A DNA stretch of 64,000 bases from Dietzia psychralcaliphila (GTDB lineage Bacteria; Actinomycetota; Actinomycetes; Mycobacteriales; Mycobacteriaceae). The first letter of the stretch is position 1. Each line of letters starts with the position of its first letter. The stretch lies in the NCBI RefSeq assembly GCF_003096095.1, contig NZ_CP015453.1, positions 3,658,001 to 3,722,000 on the forward strand. Reading direction: 5' to 3'. This document shows positions 40,388 through 48,731 of the stretch, in pieces. Both the position numbers and the translations under genes were made by a program. The notes beneath the pieces are model-generated. The model did not search any database, was not told where the DNA came from, and saw nothing but the letters and a program-made list of their open reading frames with translations.

Positions 40388-41989
40388 ATGACCACCACGA
40401 CCAGACATTCCCGCGACGAGGACGAGGACGGCGGTGTCGCGACGGCGACTCCGACGCCCCTCACCTCAGACTCCCCAGCCGACACCCGCACGGCCGACAT
40501 CACTACAGCCGGCATCCACACGGCCGGCGCCAACACAGCTGACGCCGACACCTCCGACATCCGCGGCCCCGTGAGGCAACTCTTCCTCCGGCTGCACTTC
40601 TACGTCGGACTGCTCGTCGGCCCGTTCCTGCTCGTCGCTGCGGTGTCGGGCTTCTTCTACGCGCTGGCACCGACGATCGAGAAGGTGGTCTACACCGACC
40701 AGCTGACCGCCGCCTCGGCCGCGCAGAACGTCCCGCTGCCCCAACAGATCGCCACCGCCCGCAACGCGCATCCCGATCTTCCGGTGTCGAGGATCGTGCC
40801 CGGGAGCGACGGCGCCACCACACGGGTGCTCTTCGGGGACGGGTCACTACCGTCGGAATCGCACTCCCGGGTGGTCTTCGTGGACCCCTCCGACGGCGCG
40901 ATCCGCGGCGACACCGTCCAGTACGGTTCCGGTCAGGCCCTTCCCCTGCGCACCTGGCTGTCCGGGGTCCACCGCAGTCTGCACCTCGGCGAGGCGGGCC
41001 GCCTGTACTCCGAGTTGGCCGCCAGCTGGCTCGCTCCCCTGGCCCTGGCCGGGCTGTACCTGTGGTGGGGCCGCACCCGCCGGGCCCGCACCTCGGTGCT
41101 GAAGTCGACGCCCGGGCTCACGGGCCGGGCGCGCCAACGCTCCCGCCATGCAGTCCTGGGGACCTGGGCACTATTGGGCATGCTCGTCCTGTCGGCGACC
41201 GGTCTGACCTGGTCGGCCCATGCCGGACAACGGGTCTCCGACCTCCGTACCGCCATGGGCTGGACCACGCCCACCCTGTCAGCTCACACCCCCGAGCCGA
41301 CCCGACCCGGCTCGCCCCCCGACCCGGCCGCGGAGGGACACGAGGGGCACGGCTCTCACACCGCCGACCACGGCACCGGCACGAGCGCGGGCACGGGTGC
41401 GGGCGTGGGCGTGGGAGCTGACACGGACGCCGCCTGGACCCCGGACGGTGCCCGGGTCGCCCTGGCCGGCGCGGGTGCCGCCGGACTGACGGAGCCGGTT
41501 CAGCTCACGCCACCCGCCGGGGACGGCGGCCCCTGGCGGGTCCAGGAGGTCCGGCGCTCCTGGACCCCCGGCCCCGACGCCGTCAGCATCGACGCCGCAA
41601 CGGGGGCGGTCGTGCAGTCGATACCGTTCTCCAGCTACCCCGCTGCCGCCAGACTCACCGACTGGGGGATCCGGTTCCACATGGGGTTCCTGTTCGGTCT
41701 GGCCAACCAGCTCCTGCTGGCGGCCGTGGCCGCGGCGATCGTCGTCGTCACCATCCGGGGATACGCCATGTGGTGGATGAGGCGACCCACCCGCACCCGA
41801 GGCCTGGCCCGGCCCCCCGTACGTGGTGCCGTGCTCGAACTGCTGCGCCGCCGCCCGGTGGGAACCCTGGTCGGGGTGACCGTCGTCGCGGCGATCGGGT
41901 GGGCCGTCCCGCTCCTGGGGATCTCGTTGGCCGCCTTCCTCGTCCTGGACGCGTTCCTGGGCCTCATCGCGCGACGCGCACGCGGCTGA
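40388..41989 (+). CDS. PepSY-associated transmembrane protein
   Basis: A 533-residue membrane protein of the PepSY_TM family, which is often metal-regulated and linked to siderophore or copper reduction at the membrane. A Thr/Ala/Asp-rich N-terminal tail (1-58) precedes RLHFYVGLLVGPFLLVAAVSGFFY; a PepSY-like extracellular region leads to LRTWLSGVHRSLHLGEAGRLYSELAASW. Further helices follow. A second extracellular part has a His/Gly/Thr-rich insert (AAEGHEGHGSHTADHGTG, about residues 317-345). Two final helices close the protein. It lies 138 bp after the His-rich membrane protein and probably belongs to the same metal-responsive unit (inference). Confidence 0.88.
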   Translation: MTTTTRHSRDEDEDGGVATATPTPLTSDSPADTRTADITTAGIHTAGANTADADTSDIRGPVRQLFLRLHFYVGLLVGPFLLVAAVSGFFYALAPTIEKVVYTDQLTAASAAQNVPLPQQIATARNAHPDLPVSRIVPGSDGATTRVLFGDGSLPSESHSRVVFVDPSDGAIRGDTVQYGSGQALPLRTWLSGVHRSLHLGEAGRLYSELAASWLAPLALAGLYLWWGRTRRARTSVLKSTPGLTGRARQRSRHAVLGTWALLGMLVLSATGLTWSAHAGQRVSDLRTAMGWTTPTLSAHTPEPTRPGSPPDPAAEGHEGHGSHTADHGTGTSAGTGAGVGVGADTDAAWTPDGARVALAGAGAAGLTEPVQLTPPAGDGGPWRVQEVRRSWTPGPDAVSIDAATGAVVQSIPFSSYPAAARLTDWGIRFHMGFLFGLANQLLLAAVAAAIVVVTIRGYAMWWMRRPTRTRGLARPPVRGAVLELLRRRPVGTLVGVTVVAAIGWAVPLLGISLAAFLVLDAFLGLIARRARG

Positions 41990-42024
41990 CAACGGGGCAG
42001 ACCGCTGGGGTTACCCTCACTCCC

Positions 42025-43401
42025 ATGGTGTCCAGGAGCGCGGGCGTCCTCTCGTCGGGCGCGCAGGCGATCCGTGCGTTTTCCTACAGCTCACCGGCCC
42101 GGTCCGCTCTCGTGGCCTTCGGCTCCGCGATCGCCCTGTTCACCGCACTGCTGATGATGCCGTGGGCCACGTCCTCCGGCGCCTCACCGCAGCTGCACGA
42201 CGCGGTCTTCACGGCCACGTCGGCGGTGTCGGTCACGGGCCTGACGTCGGTCGACACCGCCGCCCACTGGTCGACGGCAGGGCAGGTGGTCATCCTGGCG
42301 GCCATCCAGGTCGGCGGCCTGGGCATCGTGACCATCTCGTCTCTGCTGGCGCTCTCGGTCACCCGACAGTTCGGGGTGCGCACCCGTCTGCTGGCCCAGA
42401 CGGGCACGTCGGCGGGCGGGCTGGGTGAGGTCAGGTCGCTGATCAAGACCATCGTCATCTCGTCCGCCGTGGTCGAGCTGGTCATCGCCCTGATCCTCGC
42501 TCCGCGCCTGATCGCCCAGCAGGGGTCGGTGGGGGACGGGATCTGGCACGCCGTCTTCTACGCCGTGTCCGCGTTCAACAACGCCGGATTCGTCCTCCAC
42601 CCCGACGGCCTGGCGGCGGTGGCCCACGACCCTGTGGTCTTCTGGGCTCTGATCTGCGCCGTGTTCCTGGGCAGTCTCGGCTTCCCCGTCCTGCTGGTCC
42701 TGTGGAAACACCAGTGGCACCTGGGCCGGTGGAATCTCCACACCCGCCTGACCGTCGAGTTCAGCGTGCTGCTGATGCTGGCCGGAGCTCTCGGGTTCGC
42801 GGTGTTGGAGTGGAGCAACGTCGCGACCCTCGGTGGGGAGAGTGTCGCGGACAAGCTCCAGAACTCCCTGTTCGCCTCGGTGATGATGCGGTCCGGGGGC
42901 TTCGCCATCATCGAGCCCTCCGACACCAGGTCGTCGACCATGTTCATCACCGACGCGCTGATGTTCGTCGGCGGCGGTTCGGTGTCGACCGCCGGCGGGG
43001 TCAAGGTGACCACCCTCGCCGTTATCTTCCTCGCCTTCCTCGCCGAGGCACGAGGACAGGAGGACACCACCGCACACGGGCGTGCACTCCCCACGTCCTC
43101 GGTCCGGATCGCCGTCTCCGTCGCCGGAATGGGACTGACGCTCGTGTCGGCCTCCACGCTCGCGTTGATGATCCTCACCGGCGAGGACCTCGAACGCACC
43201 CTCTTCGAGTCCATCTCCGCGTTCGCCACCTGCGGTTTGAGTACCGGCCTCAGCGCCGAACTGGAGCCGTCTGGGGTGTACCTTTTGTCCGGAATGATGT
43301 TCGCGGGACGTGTCGGCATCATCACCTTCGCCACCGCGCTCACGATGCGAGCCCAGCGCACCAGATTCCGCCTACCCACAGAGAGGCCGATCATTGGCTG
43401 A
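42025..43401 (+). CDS. Potassium uptake protein TrkH/KtrB
   Basis: Ion-conducting membrane subunit (458 residues) of a Ktr/Trk-type K+ transporter. The four pore-loop repeats are recognisable by their Gly: SAVSVTGLTS, SAFNNAGFVL, SVMMRSGGFA and SAFATCGLST. The start at ATG 42025 (MVSRSAGVLSS) is used because the upstream frame lies inside the PepSY gene. The stop overlaps the TTG start of the regulatory subunit. Confidence 0.95.
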   Translation: MVSRSAGVLSSGAQAIRAFSYSSPARSALVAFGSAIALFTALLMMPWATSSGASPQLHDAVFTATSAVSVTGLTSVDTAAHWSTAGQVVILAAIQVGGLGIVTISSLLALSVTRQFGVRTRLLAQTGTSAGGLGEVRSLIKTIVISSAVVELVIALILAPRLIAQQGSVGDGIWHAVFYAVSAFNNAGFVLHPDGLAAVAHDPVVFWALICAVFLGSLGFPVLLVLWKHQWHLGRWNLHTRLTVEFSVLLMLAGALGFAVLEWSNVATLGGESVADKLQNSLFASVMMRSGGFAIIEPSDTRSSTMFITDALMFVGGGSVSTAGGVKVTTLAVIFLAFLAEARGQEDTTAHGRALPTSSVRIAVSVAGMGLTLVSASTLALMILTGEDLERTLFESISAFATCGLSTGLSAELEPSGVYLLSGMMFAGRVGIITFATALTMRAQRTRFRLPTERPIIG

Positions 43402-44074
43402 CCGTAACCGCCGCCAGTCCCCGGTGCTCATCGTCGGACTGGGTCGTTTCGGCGTCTCCCTGGCCACCCAGCTGGTCTCGCAGGGTCGCGAGGTGCTCGC
43501 GGTGGAACGGGATCACGCGCTCGTGCAGAAGTACGCCGACTCCCTGACACACGTGGTGGAGGCGGATGCCTCCGATATCGAGGCACTCCAGCAACTCGGC
43601 GCTCAGGACTTCTCCACCGCCGTCGTGGGCGTAGGCACCTCGATCGAATCGTCCGTCCTGGTGGCCGTAAACCTGGTCGACCTGGGCGTGGAGCACGTGT
43701 GGGCCAAGGCGATCAACAAGGCCCACGGCAAGATCCTCACCCGGATCGGGTGTCACCACGTCGTGTTCCCCGAGCACGACGCCGGTGTCCGAGTGGCGCA
43801 CCTGGTCGCCAACCAGATGATGGACTTCATCAAGTTCGACGACAACTTTGCGATCGCCAGGATGCTTCCCCCGAGGGACGTGATCGGTCGCACCATCGAC
43901 CAGTGCCGCCCCCGCAGTCGTCACAAGGTCAACATCGTGGGGATCAAGCCGCCGGGCCAACCGTTCCACTACGCGGAGCCGGAGACCTCCATCGGTCCGG
44001 AGGACGTCATCATCGTCTCCGGTCACGTCCGGGACCTCGAGCGTTTCGCCGACCACTCCGACCGGAAGCGATAG
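43394..44074 (+). CDS. Potassium transport regulatory subunit TrkA/KtrA
   Basis: Cytoplasmic gating subunit (226 residues). It has an RCK_N Rossmann domain (PVLIVGLGRFGVSLATQL, then VERDHALVQKYAD and HVVEADASDIEALQQLG) that binds ATP/ADP or NAD(H), and a C-terminal RCK_C domain (residues 140-220). The start is probably the TTG at 43394, which overlaps the TrkH stop by 8 bp; no ATG fits. The last 65 bp overlap the 3' end of the convergent permease gene. Confidence 0.93.
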   Translation: MADRNRRQSPVLIVGLGRFGVSLATQLVSQGREVLAVERDHALVQKYADSLTHVVEADASDIEALQQLGAQDFSTAVVGVGTSIESSVLVAVNLVDLGVEHVWAKAINKAHGKILTRIGCHHVVFPEHDAGVRVAHLVANQMMDFIKFDDNFAIARMLPPRDVIGRTIDQCRPRSRHKVNIVGIKPPGQPFHYAEPETSIGPEDVIIVSGHVRDLERFADHSDRKR

Positions 44075-45458
44075 CTCCGGCGACCCGCTGCACCAGCCAC
44101 AGTCCGCCGCCCACGAGCAGCAGCACCCCCGCCAGCCGGTAGTCCGCATCCGCCCGCCCGGACAGCGGCGAGACGAGGAAGCCGCAGGTCAGCAGTCCCA
44201 GAACCGGAACCACGGTCGGGGCCCGGAAGTGCGCGTGCTCCACCGGCTGCCGGCGCAGGACCAGAACCGCGAGGTTGGTGATCGTGAACACCGCCAGCAG
44301 CAGCAGCGAGGTGGTTCCGCCGAGGGCGGTGAGGTCGGCCAAGGCGACGAGCCCGGCCGCGAGCACGGTGGTGAACAAGATGGCCACCCACGGAGTACGC
44401 CTCCCGGGTAGGACGCGGCCGAGCGCCCGCGGAACCACCTGCTCGTGGGCCATCCCGTACACCAGCCGGGACGCCATGAGCATGTTGATGAGGGCCGAAT
44501 TGGCCACGGCGGCCATGGTGATGAACGCGAAGATCCAGATCGGGAACGCGGGCGCGCCCGTCGCCACCACCGTGAGCAGCGGGGTCTCCCCCTCACCGAG
44601 CTCCTCCGGGCTCACCAGGGCCACCGCCGAGATCGCGACGAGGATGTAGATCAGGCCCGTCAGCGCCAGACCCGCGAACATGACCTTCGGGAAGATCCGC
44701 ACCGGGTCCTTGGTCTCCTCCGCCATGTTGACCGAATCTTCGAATCCGACCATGGCGAAGAAGGCCAGGGCGGTGGCGGCTGTGACCGACCGGACCGGAC
44801 TCTCACCTGAGGCGGTGTCGAACTCCGTGACGCGGGAGAGGTCTCCCTGGCCGTGTCCGATCGCCCACGCCCCGATCCCGATGACGATCAGGAGACCCGT
44901 GAGCTCGATGGCCGTGAGCACCACGTTGAGGCGGACCGATTCGGAGACGCCGCGGAGGTTGACGACCGCGACCGCGGTGATGAACGCCAGGGCGATCCCG
45001 ATCAGTGGCCAGGTCCGCGACATCAGGTCGAGCCCGACCGCCTCGTTGAGGTTCCCGGCAAAGGCGAGAGCGGCCGAGGACGCCGAGGTCAGACCTGAGG
45101 CCATGACGGCGAACGCCACGAGGAAGGTCAGGATCTGCACCCGGAACGCGCGGTGCGCGTACACGGCGGCGCCGCCGGCCTTCGGGTACTTGGTGACCAA
45201 CTCCAGGTAGCTCGTGGCGGTGAGGACCGCGACGGCGAACGCGATGAGGAACGCCAGCCACGCCGCACCCCCGACCTCCTCGGCGACTTTGCCCGTGAGG
45301 GCGTAGATCCCGGTACCGAGGATGTCCCCGACGATGAACAGCAGGAGCAGCCCCGGCCCGATCACACGCTTGAGTGCCGGCGGCCGAAGAGCGCGCGCCG
45401 GCGGGGCAAGGCCGGGGTCTCCCGCGTCCCGGCCCGGGGTGGACGGGGTGGTCGTCAT
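44010..45458 (-). CDS. APC family amino acid permease
   Basis: Twelve-helix amino-acid permease of 482 residues. The first helix reads IGPGLLLLFIVGDILGTGIYALTG (GTGIY substrate motif), followed by YPKAGGAAVYAHRAF, and FEDSVNMAEETKDPVRIFPKVM marks helix 6-7. No substrate can be given. GGAGG stands upstream of the ATG at 45456-45458. The C-terminal 22 residues are Arg/Gly-rich and are encoded in the stretch that overlaps trkA, suggesting a later loss of the original stop codon. Confidence 0.9.
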   Translation of the reverse strand: MTTTPSTPGRDAGDPGLAPPARALRPPALKRVIGPGLLLLFIVGDILGTGIYALTGKVAEEVGGAAWLAFLIAFAVAVLTATSYLELVTKYPKAGGAAVYAHRAFRVQILTFLVAFAVMASGLTSASSAALAFAGNLNEAVGLDLMSRTWPLIGIALAFITAVAVVNLRGVSESVRLNVVLTAIELTGLLIVIGIGAWAIGHGQGDLSRVTEFDTASGESPVRSVTAATALAFFAMVGFEDSVNMAEETKDPVRIFPKVMFAGLALTGLIYILVAISAVALVSPEELGEGETPLLTVVATGAPAFPIWIFAFITMAAVANSALINMLMASRLVYGMAHEQVVPRALGRVLPGRRTPWVAILFTTVLAAGLVALADLTALGGTTSLLLLAVFTITNLAVLVLRRQPVEHAHFRAPTVVPVLGLLTCGFLVSPLSGRADADYRLAGVLLLVGGGLWLVQRVAGAIASGRSGRRNARGPGRDRRR

Positions 45459-45645
45459 GGGTACCTCCCGCACGTCCGAGGGTCGTCGCCGACCCGGTCA
45501 GCATCCCACCGAACAGGCGCAGCGGGAGCAACTCCGGGAATGGTCGGAGCCCACCGTGCCGACGAACCGTCGTCGGCGAACCGGGCCGCCGGATTCACAG
45601 CCAGGAAGGCTGGTTACGGCGCGGATCCGGGACTAGATTGCGGCC

Positions 45646-46143
45646 ATGACAGTCACCGACGAGTTCCTCGAGGCCGCCCGGGCCTATCAGTCCGACTTCG
45701 ACAAGGGCGACCTGCCCATGCCGCCCGGCCGCAAGATCGCCGTGGTGGCGTGCATGGACGCCCGCCTCAACCCGTACGGACTTCTGGGGCTGTCCGAGGG
45801 TGATGCGCACGTGATCCGCAACGCCGGAGGAGTGGTCACCGACGACGTCCTACGCTCCCTCACGATCAGCCAAAGGCTCCTGGGCACCGAGGAGATCGTG
45901 CTGATCCACCACACCGACTGCGGAATGCTCACGTTCCGGGACGACGACTTCAAGGATCAGATCCAGGCCGACACGGGTCTGCGTCCACGGTGGTCCCCGG
46001 AGGCGTTCGGCGAGGTGGAGGCTGATGTCCGCCAGTCGCTCGCGCGAGTCGAGGCGGACCCGTTCCTCCTGCACGGCACCGCCGTCCGCGGCTTCATCTA
46101 CGATGTGGCCACCGGGGAGCTGCGTGAGGTCACCCGGGGGTAG
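45646..46143 (+). CDS. Beta-class carbonic anhydrase
   Basis: Zinc enzyme (165 residues) converting CO2 and water to bicarbonate. Ligands Cys36, Asp38-Arg40 (VACMDARLN), His89 and Cys92 (HHTDCGML) are present, as is the VIRNAGG segment. The size and sequence match the short actinobacterial group related to M. tuberculosis Rv1284. A TAGATT hexamer lies six bases before the ATG, so the mRNA may be leaderless. Confidence 0.96.
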   Translation: MTVTDEFLEAARAYQSDFDKGDLPMPPGRKIAVVACMDARLNPYGLLGLSEGDAHVIRNAGGVVTDDVLRSLTISQRLLGTEEIVLIHHTDCGMLTFRDDDFKDQIQADTGLRPRWSPEAFGEVEADVRQSLARVEADPFLLHGTAVRGFIYDVATGELREVTRG

Positions 46144-46315
46144 CCTGCTGCCGGAAGGGAAAGACACCGAATAGCTATAACCTGCCCCGGATCCGGATCC
46201 TCGGTGGCCCCCCTGCGAGCAGACCTACTCCCCCACCGTCGCCCGATTCACGATCCGGCGCGTGGAGCTGCCGGTGGTGCGCTGATTCCCGGGGCTGTCC
46301 GGCTACCCTCTGAGC

Positions 46316-47128
46316 ATGTCGAACCCTCGGTGGGAGCGGGCGCGCGCGTCCGCCGCCCGAATCGCAGCGGGCGCCCGCGATGTCAACAGGCACCCCTCCG
46401 CGGTGGAGGCGCTGCGCCGCGCCCGGCGGGCCCTCCCCGGCGATTCGGGGTTCGGCGATCCGCTCTCCGCCGCCGGCCGGGACAGCGCGGGGACGATCGC
46501 TCGGGTGGCCGGCCGACTGTTCGACGAGCAGCCCACCGCCTCGCGCGAACTGTCCCTGGGCGGGTTGCAGGTATGGCACGCCCTGACGCAACGGTCAGGC
46601 CGAGGCGGCAGCGGGACCGAGGTGACCATCGTGTTTACCGACCTGGTCGGCTTCTCCAACTGGGCCATGCGGGTCGGTGACGAGGATGCACTACGGCTGC
46701 TGAGGGAGGTCGCCTCGGCCACCGAGCCCGAGGTGCGCGCTCACCGCGGCCACGTGGTCAAGCGCCTCGGCGACGGGCTCATGGCCGTCTTCCCGTCGCC
46801 CCAGCTCGCCTTTGATGCGGTCGTGGCCTGCTCCGCCGGGCTCGACCGGGTGGAGGTCGCCGGCATGCGGCCCCGGATCCGTGCCGGCATCCACACCGGG
46901 ACCCCGCGCATGATCGGCGGCGACTACCTCGGCGTGGACGTCAACATCGCCGCCAGGCTGGCGGAGAAGGCGGGCACGGACGAGATCCTCGTCAGCGAGA
47001 CGACCCTCCCCGGGCTTGATGCCTCCAGGGTGTCGACGCGCCGCAAGAGGAGCTTCCGGCTCACCAAGGCCAAGGGGATCCCCGACGAGGTCGCCGTCTA
47101 CACCGCGGTCCCCCGCCAGGGTTGGTGA
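46316..47128 (+). CDS. Class III adenylate/guanylate cyclase
   Basis: A 270-residue protein whose residues 100-265 form a class III cyclase domain making cyclic nucleotides. Metal-binding Asp109 (VTIVFTDLVGFSNW) and Asp153 (KRLGDGLMAVFPS) are present, as is the dimer-forming segment GVDVNIAARLAEKAGTDEILVSE with Asn and Arg for transition-state binding. The first 95 residues are a helical, Arg-rich region without a known sensor domain. No membrane segments. It stands alone between short gaps. Confidence 0.93.
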   Translation: MSNPRWERARASAARIAAGARDVNRHPSAVEALRRARRALPGDSGFGDPLSAAGRDSAGTIARVAGRLFDEQPTASRELSLGGLQVWHALTQRSGRGGSGTEVTIVFTDLVGFSNWAMRVGDEDALRLLREVASATEPEVRAHRGHVVKRLGDGLMAVFPSPQLAFDAVVACSAGLDRVEVAGMRPRIRAGIHTGTPRMIGGDYLGVDVNIAARLAEKAGTDEILVSETTLPGLDASRVSTRRKRSFRLTKAKGIPDEVAVYTAVPRQGW

Positions 47129-47237
47129 CCGTCTCGCCACGGCACCCTCCACCGTCCGGCCACCGAGCGCACCACCGGACCGGGGCTCAACACGAAGGAA
47201 GGGTGGGCTGCCAGGCCCCTTCCGCCCGGAAGTCTAG

Positions 47238-47251
47238 TAGAACTTGTGTCA
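47238..47251. promoter_or_regulatory. KstR-like site upstream of the SDR
   Basis: tagaacttgtgtca matches the mycobacterial KstR consensus TnnAACnnGTTnnA in all but one base. It overlaps an inverted repeat gtcag-aaac-ctgac (47248-47261). Both lie within 50 bp of the SDR start. KstR controls steroid and lipid catabolism in related genera; that such a regulator acts here is inference. Confidence 0.4.
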
Positions 47252-47287
47252 GAAACCTGACGTAAGAAACTGACTTAGAGGTGGCAC

Positions 47288-48076
47288 ATGGGAACTCTGG
47301 ACGGGCGCGTAGCCGTGGTGACGGGGGCCGGGATGGGCATCGGTCGCGGGATCGCCGGAGCACTCGCCCGCGAGGGCGCGTCGGTGGTGGTGGCCGAGAT
47401 CAACGAGGCCGCCGGCATGGACACCGCGCAGTGGCTGCGGGACGAGTGGGGCGCGCAGGCCGAGTTCGTGCGCACCGATGTCACCGTCAAGGAGCAGGTC
47501 CTGGGCATGGTGGACACCGCCACCGACCGCTTCGGTCGCCTGGACATCCTGGTCAACAACGCCTGGCGGGGGTCGGGCTTCGCCCGCCTGGAGAACATGA
47601 CCGACGAGAAGCTGCGGGCGGGCTTCGACATGGCCGTGATGGCCGCGTTCTGGGCCATGCAGGCGGCGCTCCCGGTGTTGGAGAAGCGTGGCACCGGGCG
47701 CGTGATCAACCTGTGTTCACTCAACGGTGTCAACGCCCACATGTACTCGGTGCAGTACAACGCGGCCAAGGAGGCGTTGCGGACCCTGACCCGGACCGCC
47801 GCCCGCGAGTGGGCGCCTCGGCAGGTGTGCTGCAACGTCATCTGTCCCGGTGCGCAGAGCGAGGCGTACCGGCGGGTGGCCGAGGCCAACCCGGAGATGG
47901 CGGAAGGGCTGGCGGCGGCCAACCCGATGGGCCGGGTGGGTGACCCGCTGGAGGACATCGGCCCGGTGGCCGCGTTCCTCGCCGGCGACGCCAGCCGATA
48001 CCTGACCGGTAACACGTTGTTCGTCGACGGCGGCTCGCACATCAACGGCGTGCAGTGGGCGCCTCAGGTGGAGTAG
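47288..48076 (+). CDS. Short-chain dehydrogenase/reductase
   Basis: NAD(P)-dependent oxidoreductase of 262 residues. The cofactor motif TGAGMGIGRGIA (residues 12-23), NNAW in place of NNAG (90-93), Ser144, Tyr157 and Lys161 (YNAAK) form the classical SDR core. It ends with FVDGGSHINGVQW. AGAGGTGGCAC precedes the ATG. It heads a group with a TetR, a lipocalin-like protein, an LLM oxidoreductase and a PEP-type phosphotransferase, and would oxidise or reduce an alcohol/ketone in that pathway. Its last 35 bp overlap the convergent TetR gene. Confidence 0.93.
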   Translation: MGTLDGRVAVVTGAGMGIGRGIAGALAREGASVVVAEINEAAGMDTAQWLRDEWGAQAEFVRTDVTVKEQVLGMVDTATDRFGRLDILVNNAWRGSGFARLENMTDEKLRAGFDMAVMAAFWAMQAALPVLEKRGTGRVINLCSLNGVNAHMYSVQYNAAKEALRTLTRTAAREWAPRQVCCNVICPGAQSEAYRRVAEANPEMAEGLAAANPMGRVGDPLEDIGPVAAFLAGDASRYLTGNTLFVDGGSHINGVQWAPQVE

Positions 48077-48680
48077 ACCAGCGGCCGGTGATCATCTCGG
48101 TCATCTCGTCCACCCACGCCTCGTCGAGGGCGGCGTCCCTGCGGACCAGGATGCGGAAGATCGCGGTCCCGGCGACCACCTCGGCCAGCATGGGCAGCTG
48201 GTCGCCGCCGCGGCGCCCCTGCCCGAACCGGGTCTCGAACGCGGTCAGGTTCCCGGCCAACCGGGCGATCATCTGGTCGTGGACCTCGGGGTCGGCGACC
48301 GTGTCGGCGATCAGGCCCGGCAGCGCCACCCGCACCTCGGGCCTGTCGAACATGTCCCGGATCGTCTCGACCAGCACTCTGATGTCACTGCGGAGGTCGC
48401 CGGAGCCGTCCGGCACGCCGATCGCCTGCGCGTCCAGGACGGCCTCGTGGACGAGCTGCGCCTTACCCGACCACCGCCGGTAGATGGCGGCGGTGGTGGT
48501 CCCGGCGCGCGCGGCGATCGCCGAGAGGGACAGCGCCGGATAGCCGGTCTCGAGGATCAACTCCCGGGTGGCGGTGATCACCGCGGCGTCGATCCGCCCG
48601 TCGCGCGGACGCCCGACACCAGACCTCCCCCCGGCGGACTTCGCCGATCTCCCGCCAACCTCGTGGCCATCTGCTGTCAT
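48042..48680 (-). CDS. TetR family transcriptional regulator
   Basis: A 212-residue regulator with an Arg/Gly-rich N-terminal tail, a helix-turn-helix at residues 32-78 (VITATRELILETGYPALSLSAIAARAGTTTAAIYRRWSGKAQLVHEAV) and a TetR_C_11-like ligand domain. The start at ATG 48678-48680 is used. It is divergent from the lipocalin-like gene with an imperfect palindrome in the 51-bp gap, and probably controls that operon. Confidence 0.9.
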   Translation of the reverse strand: MTADGHEVGGRSAKSAGGRSGVGRPRDGRIDAAVITATRELILETGYPALSLSAIAARAGTTTAAIYRRWSGKAQLVHEAVLDAQAIGVPDGSGDLRSDIRVLVETIRDMFDRPEVRVALPGLIADTVADPEVHDQMIARLAGNLTAFETRFGQGRRGGDQLPMLAEVVAGTAIFRILVRRDAALDEAWVDEMTEMITGRWSTPPEAPTARR

Positions 48681-48697
48681 GAACCCACCATAGTTCC

Positions 48698-48717
48698 AAT
48701 GCAATGCGCATCGTATT
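48698..48717. promoter_or_regulatory. Imperfect 20-bp palindrome between TetR and lipocalin-like gene
   Basis: aatgcaatgcgcatcgtatt is symmetric around the perfect core atgcgcat (48704-48711), with seven of ten bases matching between arms. Its position between divergent starts suits a TetR operator. Confidence 0.5.
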
Positions 48718-48731
48718 ACAGGGAGAGCTCC

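Noticed and set aside
48279-48731. N-terminal extension of the lipocalin-like protein
   Set aside because: It is antisense to the TetR gene and lacks the expected composition; the GTG at 48732 follows GGGAG.
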